A DNA stretch of 64,000 nucleotides from Polytrichum commune. Its lineage: Eukaryota; Streptophyta; Polytrichopsida; Polytrichales; Polytrichaceae. The stretch covers positions 45,816,001 through 45,880,000 of the forward strand of contig OX485804.1 in the NCBI GenBank assembly GCA_950295325.1, given 5' to 3'. The position numbers and the translations under genes are program-made. This document shows positions 33,886 through 47,051 of this stretch, piece by piece (position 1 is the stretch's first letter; each line of letters opens with the position of its first letter). The notes beneath the pieces are model-generated. The model did not search any database, was not told the DNA's origin, and was given only the letters and a program-made list of their open reading frames with translations.

Positions 33886-35137
33886 TTTGACTTGGCCTGC
33901 ACGTGGCAGCCTAGCTACCTTCCTTTAAAATTTTGTGATGAAGGTTGACGTAACTTGACATAAGCAAGCCTGAAGCCGGGTCGAAGTTGATGAAGGAGGA
34001 GTACTTTTGTGGCGCATCAAGCTACCTCCACTTGAGCTGAGCTGAGCTGAGCTGAGGTCTGCCAAATCAATTTCCGGATCTTCAAGCGCACGGATTTCGG
34101 GGGCTGTGACCATGTTAGAAAGAAGAAGCTGCAGGCCAAACGTCCAGTAGTAAGCTCTGGCAACCTATATATATAGCTGGGCTCTGTGAAGGTAAGGGTA
34201 TGGTACATAGTTCGGGAGATTTTTGAGCTCACCCAGCTAAAATCCGTCCCTTCATAATTTCTACCGGTTTTTTGAGGATTTGATCGGTTGCAAACTTGTT
34301 GTCATTAATTTGGATTGGTCAGTATCCTATATTTTTTTTCAAGTGCCGGTTAATTTCCTCTTCATTGTAATGACAACCGGCCAAAAACTTGGGCAGTGAT
34401 AAGTAAGTTGGTTTTCCAATTATATCTACAAACAACATACACCGTTCAACAACAATGTCCAAAGAACATATCAGCATACAACAATAATATGTAATGATAT
34501 CAACATCCAACAAGAATGATCAACAATTTATCCGTAGCAGGAGTTGAACCTAAAATAAGCCATCAACCGGTTGATGACCATGGATAAACTCTTCTATCAT
34601 ATCTAGGTCTTAAAACCTCATATTAGATTTGAGGCCACAACGTGATAAAAGAGTAACCTAACATACCATACTATATACAAAAATGAAATTCACCAACTGT
34701 TAGAGTCAAAATCAACAATATCATCTTCACCTTCAAGAGGAAAACGCCCTGAAAGGTATCTTTGTGGATGTGAAAACAACCATCTTAACTTTGTAGAGTT
34801 CCTTCATAAAGCTATGGCTTCCATTAGTACGTTATCAAGATCACCACAAAGATCTTCCATAGATACACTCATAATACATTCTAAACGCTAGCCTTCAACA
34901 ATGAAATGCAACAATGAAGCAAAAGCATCGTTAACTTTCCTGTGACCTACACGGCTGAGAACCTCCCTCATTCAATATCTGCCCATACCCTCGGGAGACC
35001 AACCAATATCCGCCTATACCCTTGGAAGACCCAACTCATTTCCGCCATTTTATGAGCCTGAGGGGTTAAATTTCCTACATTATCTCATATTGGTTAGTTG
35101 ATTTCCTATACTCTTCATATTTAACTCAGTCATACAT

Positions 35138-35220
35138 CCGAAATCTCCCAAAAAAATCGGTAATTTTGCAATTTCACTTGGCTAATTTACAACTAGCTGC
35201 CGGATCTCCCCGATCATTGG
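35138..35220 (-). repeat. ACCGGTT-family fragment (both termini, centre deleted)
   Basis: The segment runs from GAAATCTCCCAAAAAAATCGG to CTGCCGGATCTCCCCGATC, with only about 40 bases between, so most of the element is missing. A possible further trace begins at 34215 (CGGGAGATTTTTGAGC). Confidence 0.4.
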
Positions 35221-35539
35221 TATGGTATGGGGATGGGGGTTTTCACGACCACTCGATCGTGTGTTGTGCAACAAGATTTTCTTACTCACTAGGGTAGACG
35301 TACCTTACGGTATGTGGGTTGTTATTTAGTTCGTTTCTTTTAATGTTCTCCAACTCCTACCGTTTGGATTTACACAACAAAACTTGTGCTATATTGGCAA
35401 ATCTACGACGAAACATATGTAAAAACAAGACTGAAAATCGGACTTCCCGGGATTTAGTTTTGGTGGTTAGAAGTGCGTGCTTGTTGGTTTCTCAACCGGA
35501 TACATAGGTCCTCCCGAGTGTGTTCACTGTTGAGTGTGG

Positions 35540-36430
35540 AGTAGTTATTAATATTTGAAGATGTAATCTAATCTCTTTTGAACATGTGTCTTTATGATGT
35601 TTGCAATATGATCCTCACTGAACCATGTACCCATCGAATATAGGGTTTGAGTAGGAAAACGAGCCACTAAGACCCATCTACCTTGGGTTGATGCTTACCT
35701 CTCTACGCCCTCTTTTCATAGGAATTAGGATATAAAACATGTAATTGGTGCAAGATGATTAGGAAAATCCAAATCGTGCACGTAGTCATTTTTCTCATGG
35801 TGTTTAGAGCTCCTATGAATATCTTATTCATTATCAAAAGCAAAGAGTCTTGTGTTCATTAAGTGGTCATATACGTCCTCTCAATCGTGTTGACAATTGA
35901 GCCTTGAATGATGAGCATATTTTGACCACTTAGTGTCAACTTTTTTGAACACATGTCTTTTTGTGCTGATTTTTAGATTCACACCTTAATCACATACCAT
36001 TCAAATATAGTTGTCTAGGGTATTTTTATGTTTGATTATTACGTCTACCTCAAGGTGCAAGCATAAATGCATGCCAAACAACGCCATGAAATCAAGGTAG
36101 ACGTGTGTTATTTGGACACTTTTTCTCTTTGGACTATACACCCACTTCTCATAGGATATGAAGTGCACGCAATTAGTGTGAGATGATTAGTAAATTTGAA
36201 TCCTTCATGTAGTCATTTGCTTCTTAATTGCTGGAGCTTGTATAAATGTCTTACTCATTATCAAAGCGAAGACTCTATGTCTCAAATGAAATTGTCATGT
36301 ACGTTCCCCAAGTTACGTTGATTATTGAAACTAGAATGGTTTACATATCTTGAGCATGTAGTCCAATCTCTTCTAAGCAAATGTCTTTTTGGTTTCCGTT
36401 CTTAGGTCCACACCTAACCACACATCACTC
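35540..36430 (-). repeat. Three imperfect copies of a ~400-bp dispersed repeat
   Basis: Landmarks CCAATCTCTTCTAAGCAAATG, GGTCCACACCTAACCAC and TTACTCATTATCAAAGCG recur near 35560, 35930 and 36355. The inverted complement of the same unit occurs twice at 52610-53590, with TGATTGGACT variants. Confidence 0.55.
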
Positions 36431-36727
36431 AAATATAGGTGCCGAGATTATTGTTGTGTTGGATTTAGGCACGTTTGCGTGAAGTTAGATTACAGATAGA
36501 GTCAAGGCTAGATGTTCAATGAAAGCCGGTGTCTACTTGCAAACACTTAAAATGTGTTTTATGATGAAACAATCACCAATAACACAATATTCATTAAAAT
36601 GAGAGTTTTCTAGTGAATTGAGAGTACATAAAGCAAACTAGTAATCCAAGAATGAAATGAAAACCACTGGGAAATTGTAGAGTACAAGTAAAAAAATAAC
36701 ATTTTATTTTCCGCCGTAAATTCCGCC

Positions 36728-37091
36728 GTAGTTTCCATTAAAATGAGAGTATGTTAAGCTACGAAATCGACTCATTTAGGTCGACTCAACCTAAATTGAC
36801 AACATATTGTCCTCATTTAGGTCGACTCAACCTAAATTGACTAACATATTGTCTTCATTTAGGTCGACTCAACCTAAATTGACAACATAATGTACTCATT
36901 TAGGTCGACTCAACCTAAATTGACTAACATAATTGTCCTCATTTAGGTCAACTCAACCTAAATTGACAACATAATGTCCTCATTTAGGTTGACTCAACCT
37001 AAATTGACAAAATATTGTCCTCATTTAGGTCGACTCAACCTAAATGTGTCGATTTCCCAGCTTCACATACTCTCATTTTAATGGAAACTAC
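36728..37091. mobile_element. MITE-like element whose core is a palindromic minisatellite
   Basis: The termini GTAGTTTCCATTAAAATGAG and CTCATTTTAATGGAAACTAC are perfect inverted complements over 20 bases, and the arm extends to about 45 bases (GAGTATGT-AAGCT, AAATCGAC). Between them lie seven tandem units. No coding capacity. Confidence 0.8.
36771..37047. repeat. Seven tandem units of 41-43 bp, each nearly palindromic
   Basis: Each unit is CTCATTTAGGTCGACTCAAC followed by CTAAATTGACAACATATTGTC with small variation. ATTTAGGT and ACCTAAAT in every unit are inverted complements around a 7-base centre, so each unit can form its own hairpin. Confidence 0.88.
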
Positions 37092-37745
37092 ACGTCTGAA
37101 GTATAATCTAGTATTTATCAACCTAACGTGACTTTAAGGTGTCCAAATGGCCAATATTATTTTGAGAGGATCCCACTCTCTCAAAACATTGAATATCGTG
37201 TTGAATGATAATTGCAAAGGAACTCTCTCTATTCTCAAGAAAAATAATTATTTTACCCTCAAATTTTGCCACATGTCATGCTCACATTCACAAAGACCCA
37301 CTGATATCCCACGTGGAAACTACATTCTGGCACAAATAAGGATGAAACAACGAGCCTTCTATATATGGTACATCAACACCACATTCAGCGAGCTGTAGTA
37401 AGTGGATGCTGGAACCTGTATCTAGCTAGGTTCATACAAACACATAATTCTTGATGTTCCCTAATTAATTAAGCTGCATGAGTCTTCCTCAAAAACAAGA
37501 AATGTAAAGGAAACATTGATTGTCAACGTGCACCTGAGGTCTTTGAATGAGTCTACTTACTTATGATTTGTCGATTGGCTATTCCACCAAGTGATTAATT
37601 AGAGAGTGCTCATTGGCACTTAATTAAGACCTAGCTAGTCAACTTGCCTTGTGTCGGTGGATTTCCTTGCAAATCTTCTACAGTGATAGATTTCTAGGTT
37701 TCAATGATGCGGGATAATTTTCATCAATGCAAGACGGATCTGTCC

Positions 37746-38005
37746 AAATACCCCCATCGAGCGTGGCTCGGAGGCCAGGTTTGGGAGGGGGTGGCAGGGG
37801 TGGGGTAAAACCTGCCCCTTATTTTTTTAATTGGGTGGGGCCTTACTTGATCTCATAGGGGGCTCCCTAGAGTAATTTGGGGCCGCAGGACCAAAATTTA
37901 GCAAAAAAAAACCAAAAAAAGTCCCCAAGGGACCAAAACGGGGAGGGCCAGAAAAATGAACCCCACCGAACCTGGCCTCCGAGCCACGCTCGATGGGGGG
38001 TATTT
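37746..38005. mobile_element. 260-bp element with 40-bp inverted repeats, nearly perfect
   Basis: The left end AAATACCCCCATCGAGCGTG continues GCTCGGAGGCCAGG; the right end is its complement with one added G. The arms are GC-rich and almost identical, which suggests a recent insertion. The flanks carry related GCAAGACG motifs (37730 and 38018). The superfamily is not clear. Confidence 0.75.
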
Positions 38006-41000
38006 AGACCCACTCATGCAAGACGAGTTATCTAAGTCCCGTGTCCCGTACGTGTGCATGTAGTAGTTTGGATGTGCTCCCACATTAAACTCCTTCTTTA
38101 TCAAAACACGGTGCAAATATATCACATAGTGATGTTTGGTTCAACACTTTGAGTGTCGAAAAGTAGTTTCCATGTTGGATGCAAGAAGGTCTTGATAATT
38201 GTGAATTTGAAATGTGGAAGTTCTCTTCAAAAAGCTTAATGATTTTATGAACTAAATCTGACTAACAAAGAACTAAAGACTTGTCCAAAAACAATAATAC
38301 ATCTACTATGTGCCGTCAAATATATGAGGAGTGTCGGATATATTAGTGGGGGCCAATGAGGTGGACATAATTGCTTGTTCAATAATGTGATGGACAGGGG
38401 GGTTAATCTTTTTGGAGCTAGAAAGTTGGCTGACAAGCTAAGATTTAAGATAAGGGTAAGAGTAAGATATCCAAGATAAGATAAGATAAGATAAGAGGAG
38501 TTAGAAGTAGGTAGCAAGATTATCACTAGGGTTTACAAGTCGTTAACTAGATTGCCACTAATCCATTTTCATCCACTTGGCTTCATAATAGCCTAGTTGA
38601 GTTTACTCTTGAGGGTTCATAATAGTCTAGTTATGTGCCCATTAGGGGCGAAGCATCCAAGAGGCTCTTTGAAGCCCATGTGTACTTTTGTTTTTCGTAA
38701 TAAAGTAGTCATCTCCTTTGGGAATATGACATGGCTTTTTCTGTGCACTCCTTTTTGGTGCATTATGTTGTGACCCCCCTGTAATTACTGAAATATACAC
38801 CCCGGTAATTTGGGATACCCACTGCAAAAAAAAGGAAAAAAGAAAGAAAAAAAAGACGAAGATGATGGAAACCTTGAAAAATAAAAACACTTTGAGAAGA
38901 AAAATGAGCTAATAATCACTCTACATGTGTTTGTTTTATAAATAACATAGTGTGCATGCAACTAAAATTTGTCCACAACAAGCAATGCAATTCACATCTA
39001 AGACCACCTTTTCCATTTTTATCTTAGGGTCCACCAATAGAAGCGCATGTATAAAATTATGTCAAAATTCATGTATATGTCTAGATTTACTTAGAATCTA
39101 GGTTGTGTTGAATTGGACAACAATGAACACCACACAATTGTCAGTACTCAAGTGATTGATTCTTTACTTTGAGTTCTAGTTGGGCTTCACTTAGCAAATT
39201 ATGATGTGTTCTTAGCATGCATTCATGGAACTATGACATATTTAAGTAAATCTAGATATGTTTTCAAAATCCAATTTTTTTGATTATTGCAATTCTATGT
39301 ATCAATAAATTTTAAATAGTGTAATTACAACCAAAATAACTACTATAAGACTATCATAATCAACTTTGCACATTCTATTGAAGGATCTTATCATACAATC
39401 CTATTGTAAGATCCTATGATAGAATTTAACATGTTAGAATTTTGGACTTGGACTTAGTCCACTTTTACTTAAATATGACATTAACTAAGAATTAGGAAAA
39501 TTTGGACAAGAGACTTGTCCAAAATTATATCTATCTATCTATCTATCTATTTTTTGTTTATTTTTGGCAAAGCTAAAACATGCACATTGCAAAACAATGT
39601 TTTTGGGAAAGAAACTAAAAGAATATAATGAAAACCTCAAATAAACATACATTAGAAGCAATATGGTCAAAAAATTCCTCCAGATATGTATTTCTCACAA
39701 ATATCTTAGTGTGCATGCAGCTTAACACATGCTACAATAGAAATGCAGTACAATTCTAAGATTAGTTGTAGTCATTTCTATCACAAGGTCCATTGGTGAA
39801 AACAAATTTTATATAGAAATTTTCGTTATGTCCGGATTTCATGCATATGTCTGGAGTTACTTTGAAAATACTTATGGCCGCTAAAATGGGTTTATTTTTT
39901 TATGAAAATGGTGGATTTTACAACCACTTTTGTAGACTTTGCAACTATGTAGTGACATGTAATGAGTACCATGAGACCATGTTGTTCGACTAGTATTGCT
40001 AATATCACATGAGCTAGTTATCAAATTTGCATCCAAGGGCTATATTATGCACAAGAGCCAGTAACCATCTGCATTCGAGGGGTATTTTATAAGGGCCTAT
40101 TCTATAATGGCATATAAAAAAAACACTACATCTATTTAGATTACTAACCAATGATACTTCAAAACCGTTCTATATATTTTGCTATAAGAACACCCTATAT
40201 AATGTTAACCTTCTTCGTCTCATTCCAATCGTGCTATTAGGCACCTATCCTATAATAACTAATATCTACATGAGTCTAACTTCAAGTAAATTTAAGAACC
40301 CTATATTTTAATGTTGATGGTTGTTCAAGAAGAAGTCTATGGGCGATGAAAGCAGCTTCTGGCTTCTGGTGAGGCCACGTTGCCTATGCTTTCTCGACCG
40401 TCGGATTTGACCGATGTAATTCTCCTCCCTTGATCTCCTCTGTCCACTGCGTTAGATTGTAGTTTTATCACAAGACTTGACCTCCCCGAGCTCCAAGGGA
40501 GTAAGGAAAGGAGAGAGGGAATTAGCATACATGAATGTACCTCTCATCTATCCAACATAAGAACTTGACTCTTATAGGTTTGTTGCCGATTTATCTCAAA
40601 TGACCTTGAGTAGACTAATTCAAGGTTTTTGAAGTTGCTAATTTTGGTGTCAAATCAACTTCAAAGTATTCTACATGCTGCATACTATTTTAAGGCTTTT
40701 TATGTATGATACAATTAATTCCCTCTTTCTAGGAAGGAGGAAAACGTGGATGTGTTAACATCAATAAGAAGGACTACAACCCCCTAGCATTCAATGGGGA
40801 CAGAGGGAATTATTGTAATACAAGCTTACCTCCCATTCATCCAACATAAAAACTTGACTCCCTATAGATTTGTGACCATTTAAATGAAATTACCATAGGC
40901 TGATAGCAAGTTGGGCACATTTTTATCCCATTGATTAATTAATTAAAAAAACTTAGGCAGTCCTTAAGAGCATTTATGAAAAATTAGACAAATATGTATA

Positions 41001-42080
41001 TGTGTATTATTCATTTAGGCACATATCATATCCTACATACAAATCCATTTATTGTACCTTATTTTTCATTCATTCATGGCGGCTAAGTATGTGATGTTAG
41101 CCTTGAGGGTTTAAGTTAAGCCGTCTTGGTGTGCTATTTAGGGTTGTGAACAAAGTGTTCTGTCATTTTGTGCTCATGTTCAGTAAAGGAATTAGGATTT
41201 AAGTATATTTGGACTTATGCATGAAATTTGGACAATTCCAACCGCCAATATGACGTACATTGGATCGTAAAACTACACAAATATGGTGGTTGGTGATACA
41301 TGTTGGAATACAAACATTTGAAGTTGTGGTTGTTTTTGTTCGTTGTTTTTGGGGTTGTCATGTGGTGTTTTTGCTCCACAAGTGCACAACCCTTACTTAT
41401 TTTCGGCTAAGTGGTTTGTCCAAATTTACGTAAACGTCATATGGTTGTTTGAGAATTTGCAAAGCATGTCTAAGAGCCAAAGGCTAATCAATCATTAACA
41501 AGGATGAGAGATAATTGAGCGTTGCAAGTGACATTGAAGTTTTGGAATGCCGAAGTTGAGAGAGACTGCCTCATGAAGATCGGAGAATCCTCTAAAATTT
41601 AGGCATGTCGATGATACATTTTTCCCCTTTCATTTAGGCCATCTATGAGCCCAAAATGAGTGCTCATATTTGTTTTATGTTTAGAATTTGATTAGGATTG
41701 CAATTGGAGTGTTATTAAAACAATCAAAAGTATAAAAAGAGTGAGGCTTGGTGTGGAATTATGTTTAGGCTTTAAGCCATTTTGTGTGGTGAATTAGAAG
41801 CTTAGTGACATTAGGGAGTGTTTTGATTAGAGGAGTAGTGCTTGATGAGGCAAGGGGAAGTGCCTTTGATTTAATTGTTTGAATTAGAACGTGTTCTTGT
41901 TGGTTTAGGGGGTAAGGAGTTAATGGATAGGATAAGGTCCTACTAAGTAGGAGAAGGCTAAGGAGGTTGTGGTTTGGGTGCCCTCCCTCCTTCCTTCTTC
42001 CTCTCTCTCATTTTTCTCTCTCTCCCTCTTAGAGGTGTGTGTGCGAGAGTGTATGTGGGAGTGTGTGTGTGGTGTAGTGT
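38006..42080. other. Long gene-free AT-rich stretch
   Basis: It contains two copies of a dispersed repeat (38925-39110, 39685-39870), a short GATAA tandem near 38475 and a TATC tract near 39530. No coding sequence. Confidence 0.55.
38925..39110 (+). repeat. Dispersed repeat with copies at 39685-39870 and 48765-48960
   Basis: All three share AACATAGTGTGCATGCA-like and ATTATGTC-AAATTCATGT segments in the same order and orientation. Identity is modest. Class unknown. Confidence 0.55.
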
Positions 42081-42235
42081 GTTAGAGAATAGATTTGATT
42101 AGGGGGAAGTTAGAGAATAGATTTGATTAGGGGGAAATTAGAGAATAGATTTGAGTAGGGGAACTTAGAGGATAGATTGGATTAGGGGTAGTTTAAAGGA
42201 TAGATTTGATTAGGAGGAGCCAGAAAATCAGATTA
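42081..42235. repeat. Tandem repeat of about 33 bp
   Basis: About five units of TTAGAGAATAGATTTGATTAGGGG with progressive divergence to the right. Confidence 0.75.
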
Positions 42236-42254
42236 TTAAGGTTGCAAGGCTATT

Positions 42255-42740
42255 AGGCAACTGCCGGTTGGGGCTGCTGGTTAATATGTTGGAGCAGCTG
42301 CAAGGTTAACTGTTGAAGCAGCTGCAGCTACTGTTGGGCTGTTGGTTAATATGTTGGAGCAGCTGCAAGGTTAACTGTTGAAGCAGCTGCAGCTACTGTT
42401 GGGCTGTTGGTTAATATGTTGGAGCAGCTGCAAGGTTAACTGTTGAAGCAACTGCAGCTACTGTTTTGGGTTGTTGGTTAAATTGTGGGAGCAGCTGCAG
42501 GTACTGTTTGGGCTGCTGGTTAATATGTTGGAGCAACTGCAAGGTTAACTGTTGAAGTAGCTGCAACTACAATTGGGCTGCTGGTTAAATTGTGGGAGCA
42601 GCTGCAGCTACTGTTTGGGCTGCTGGTTAATATGTTGGAGCAGCTGCAAGGTTAACTGTTGAAGCAGCTGCAGCTACTGTTGGGCTGCTGGTTAAATTGT
42701 GGGAGCAGCTGCAACTACTGTTTGGGGCTGCCGGTTAATA
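42255..42740. repeat. Minisatellite of about 65 bp rich in GCAGCTGC
   Basis: Repeated units carry TTAATATGTTGGAGCAGCTG, CAAGGTTAACTGTTGAAGCAG and CTGCAGCTACTGTTGGGCTG. About seven units with internal deletions. The unit contains both the PvuII-type palindrome CAGCTG and GTTAAC. Confidence 0.82.
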
Positions 42741-43936
42741 AGTTTAGTCGGCCGACACTTGTAAGGGGACTTAGTGAGGCAGCTTCAAGGCTTAATGCTA
42801 GGCCTTTAGTGACTTGGGTAGATAATTAAGGGGGAAAGCCGTAGTGTCATATCGGACTAAATGATAGTTAGTTGATTGGGTTGTTACTTAATGTTACTTT
42901 AGATAATTAGTCATTAGCAAGATAGTAGAACACGAAGTGAGGATTGTGATAATAGAGAATAGCGTTTTTTTAACGCTTGTACCCACACTAGGAAATAAAC
43001 TGAGTACACGAGTTGATGGAAAGTGTGAAGGATTCTCGCAATGTTGAGACAAGGAAAATCAAGACTAAAGGGGCGAGAGGAATGTCCTTAAGGGCATGTG
43101 TAGCTACGGCCGCGGGTTGGACTCTTGAGAAGGCCCACGCTACATCTATTCAAGAGGCTAGCATTAATAAAGCATCATGACTTTAAACAATGTGGGTGTC
43201 CCCGGATACGGAAGTTACATTTCATACTACTACAAGTTTTAGTAGAATGCATGTGATTCTCAAAAACATCACCCGGACTAGGACGCTTAAGGGTGGTGGG
43301 TTTGGCCTCACACCATCTAGCCCAAGCGTTTCCCAAAACATTAAGCTTCCTCGATTTGGATTTATTTTCCGCCCAACCTGCCATGAGCCTACAGTAATCT
43401 AATTCCCAAGCTCTTGAAACTAAACTTCGGTGTCAAAAAAACTATAAACAATAAACCTCCAGACTACATATTGCTTCAAGACATTCACGCTCAATGTACG
43501 AGAGGTGCACTCGTATACGATAATCCCCCTCTCTCTCTTTCTCCGTTATTAATGAACGCCAACGAGTCAGTGCAAGCCACAACAACAACAACAACATGGG
43601 CATGAGTTGGGTCCGTCCACCTAACCGTGCACTCCTCCCCCACAATAACTAGAGCACACGCGATATAATTATGCCCCAAGTACTTTTCCCTTCCCTTCCC
43701 TTCCCTGCCGGTCATGCAAGCTCATCAACTGTTTGGAACTTGGAAGGGTGGAAGGTGCCATTCTTTTTCTTTTAAGCACCGTCCCCTGAGCCCACAATTC
43801 TGGCACAGCAGCAGCAGCAGAAGCAGGCTCCTGTAAACGGAGACTCCCTCTGCCGTTCCACCCCCCCTTCTGCAATGCCACATGAGGCCAAGGAGGTAAA
43901 GGTCGGGTCCACAGTTCCAGCGTCCGTCCGTGGTTC

Positions 43937-44925
43937 TAAGGTAGAAATACCCTAACCCGTGAAACTAAGGTGATTTGCATTCAAGATCTGGTCTGACAAT
44001 CATGAGATAATTTTTCCAAGATAGACGAGAAGGATTTATGAAGAATGCAAGTTGTTTTATATTTTTCTGCCCTATATAAATAATGCTACAATTTTTCAAA
44101 GTGGAAAGTTGTCCAAACCCTTACTCGTTCACTGGATTCTCCCTACACTGAACACGATAATCTGCATTTCCATACAGAACATCACCTAAATCGGTTACCT
44201 CATGAGTACATTAACACTTGACTCCCATTGGCTACAGTAAGTGTGCACGCGTTGAAGTTACAGCCGAGCCATGATCGGTTTTAGAAATGGCACTTCACCA
44301 TTATGACGGCGGTCTAGTGCACCGCTAGAGGGTGGTTAATGGGTTATGGTGTTTCTACCTTATGCAACACCCGTTTATTTGTACATTTCCTGGGGCGGGG
44401 GGGGGGGGGGGGGGGGGGGCGAGGGAAGGATTTACTTCTCGGGAGTGAGAGCAACATTATGAAGGAGTTGGGTCCTTTGACAACGCATGCGTTTCGCAGC
44501 GGCCTCCCTCGCTCCCTCCCCGCGTTATGGTAGAAATACCATAAGCGGACCGCCGTCCTAATGGTGAAGTGCCATTTCTGAAACGGATCATGGCTCGGCG
44601 GCAACTTCAATGCGTGCACACTTACTATAGCCAATGGGAGTCAAGTGTTGATGTACTCATGAGGTAACCGATTTAGGCGATGTTATGTATGGAAATGCGG
44701 AGTACCGTGTTCGGTGTAGGGTGAATCTACTGAACGAGTAGGGGGTTGGACAAACTTCCTACTTTAAAAAATTGTGGAATTTTTTGTATAGGGCGGAAAA
44801 ATATGAAACAGCCTGCATTCTTCATGAATCCTTCTCGTCTACCTTGGAAAATTATCTCATGATTGTCAGACCTGATCTTCAATGCGAATCACCTTATTTT
44901 CATGGGTTATGGTATTTCTACCTTA
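43937..44925. mobile_element. Foldback element of about 1 kb with ~370-bp inverted arms
   Basis: The left arm (43937-44310) starts TAAGGTAGAAATACC; the right arm (44556-44925) ends GGTATTTCTACCTTA. The arms match along their length (for example CTGACAATCATGAGATAATTT at 43993 against its complement near 44850) with small indels. The loop holds a G run and two further copies of the terminal motif (44340 and 44530). Long arms suggest a Mutator-like foldback, but no 9-bp duplication was found. Short reading frames inside are not genes. Confidence 0.78.
44397..44419. repeat. Poly-G run in the loop of the foldback element
   Basis: A 23-base G run; length in the assembly may be unreliable. Confidence 0.85.
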
Positions 44926-47051
44926 ATGTTGTGCAGAGGAAAACCACACACACAATGCATGGTCACTGTTTTACCAACTTTTGGGGAATTTTGTTGTGGA
45001 AAGGAGGGGAGAAGAGGAAGAAGAAGTATGTACAGCCGTTGGGAGCATAACATTAAGTAGCAAGCCCGGGATGACCTTCTCAAAAGAGCATCGAACTGGT
45101 GTGTGCTGGTTTTATCCTCTTCCAAGAGCAAAGGTAGCGCTACCTTTGAGTTTTACTTAGGCTGTTTTTAATCTAGTTGGGTAGTTACTTTCACTGCTTA
45201 GAATTGATTATGTCGGTTTCTAGGGAAAAACTATTGCCAAGTGGTGGTAAAGGTTCTGATCTAGGTTGAATTATGATCTAAACAAATCTAAATAGCTATA
45301 AAGGAACAAGAAAGTTGGTGAGGTCAAAAAGGTAGTTGCACTTTCTGGAAAAGTCTCCCGACACCGGCATTGGAAACCTCTTTGATGCCTTTTTGAAGCT
45401 ACTGTATTTGATTAATTATCCATTCATTCACGCTTGCTTTGCAAGCTTTTCCCTTCTTGTTGAGGTAATATTTTGGGCACTCAAAGGGTACCCTGCTAGC
45501 ATTGCTACTTAATGTTATGAGAGGGGAATTGTCGTGTGCAAAATGTGCCTCTCGTTCATTCAACGTTAAAAACCCTTCAATAGTGTGCAGCCCCGAGGTT
45601 ATTTTTCTAAGTTTATATGACACTGGAATTAGTTTCTAAAGGCTCCATATTAGTGTGCTCAAGGTTATTTGAGATGATTTTGCAACAAACTTATAAGTTA
45701 CATCCAGGGGATGAAAAAAATCCTCAACACCTTTATCAATGAATGCTAGGGCTTTACATCATACATATGATAAGGGGTTCATTATTATTCAATAATATAT
45801 TTGTAGACTTATGTTAATGACTTTATATGCATGTACATATTGTCACTTGTATTTTTATCATTGAAATTGCATGTGTGTTGCTTGATTTTACAAAAAATAA
45901 AATAAAAAATGTATATAGGGGGTTTTATTGTATGTTGCGAACGCACATGGTTCTTGGTTTTTAATGAAAGGTGCACCCCCCGGGGCCTTTATGTGAGTGG
46001 CATGTTGTTAGGCTAGAATCTAAGACCAAAGTTGACAAAACATTTGTCCAAAGGAGATTAGACTAAAATATCTCAACCTTCTAAATTGAACAGTCAACAC
46101 AATTGCCAGGACCTAAGTATTCATATAAAGAATCAACACACATGCACTTTATATAATCATAGTTTATAACTAAATCAAAGGAAATCTGATTTGCAATTTG
46201 CTTTATGCACATGCTTCATCACATATTTGCTAATGAAACACAAGTTTCATTGCGTCAAATATATATGATCAATAGAAGTTGGAGAACATAAAAATTTACC
46301 TTGCCACTTAACACCCAGATATCTTGCATAACTCTCCAGTAGCCATTGAAAAAAACATGGCATGGGAGTCTCAACCAATGTAAGAAGGACACATGACAAT
46401 AACTTCCTCTTTCTTTTCTTTCTTCTTTTTTGGGGGTCAAAGTAAAGAATTGTCTACTAACCTCTTCTACATCCAATATTGTGGCTACTTGATTTTACTA
46501 ATCTCGGTTTCTTTCGCCGGGCCGCCTTATTTCATAATTCTCTGGTAGCTATCTCAACTTTAAGACATTACTCAACCATATGGTTAAGTTTAGTTTCTAC
46601 ATTTAGAATTTGACAAGGACCTCCACCATCTTACCTTCACATGAAGAAAGTTTAGATAATGGGAAGAAATTGAGGCCGGCATGACTAGTGAATAGTGCCA
46701 GTTTGCATAGTACGAATAATGTCGATATAAACATTGAACAATTATGTTGCTCTGAATTGTCCAGTGCCTAGTATTGTGATGATAAACAATGCTTTGGTGA
46801 AAAGTACAAGGAATATAACTCCACCCAAATTTTCATGCATGAACATGTGGGAATGAACAATAAAAGAGGAGATGAGACTTGCCACTTCATTTGTTGCTTC
46901 CGTCGTTCTCGATTTCTCACATTCCTCATCCCTGGCGAAATCGTCACTCCAATATACAGCAAGTTTTGTTCGAAGGGCCCACAAAACCCAATGGCTTCAT
47001 TCCAAGGTCCCGCGAACTGACATAACATCACACAACTCCTTGGCTACGTCC

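Larger units (their letters stand above)
32400..34250. other. GC-richer island without a recognised gene
   Basis: Base composition is clearly less AT-rich than its surroundings, with CT-rich tracts and microsatellites. Such sequence is common in plant promoters, but no coding frame follows on either strand. The longest frame (145 codons, 32835-33272, plus strand) ends inside an ACCGGTT-family fragment and has no domain. Confidence 0.4.

Noticed and set aside
36771-37047. CRISPR-like array of regular palindromic units
   Set aside because: Units and intervals together are one tandem repeat, the spacers are not unique, and the context is a plant nuclear MITE.
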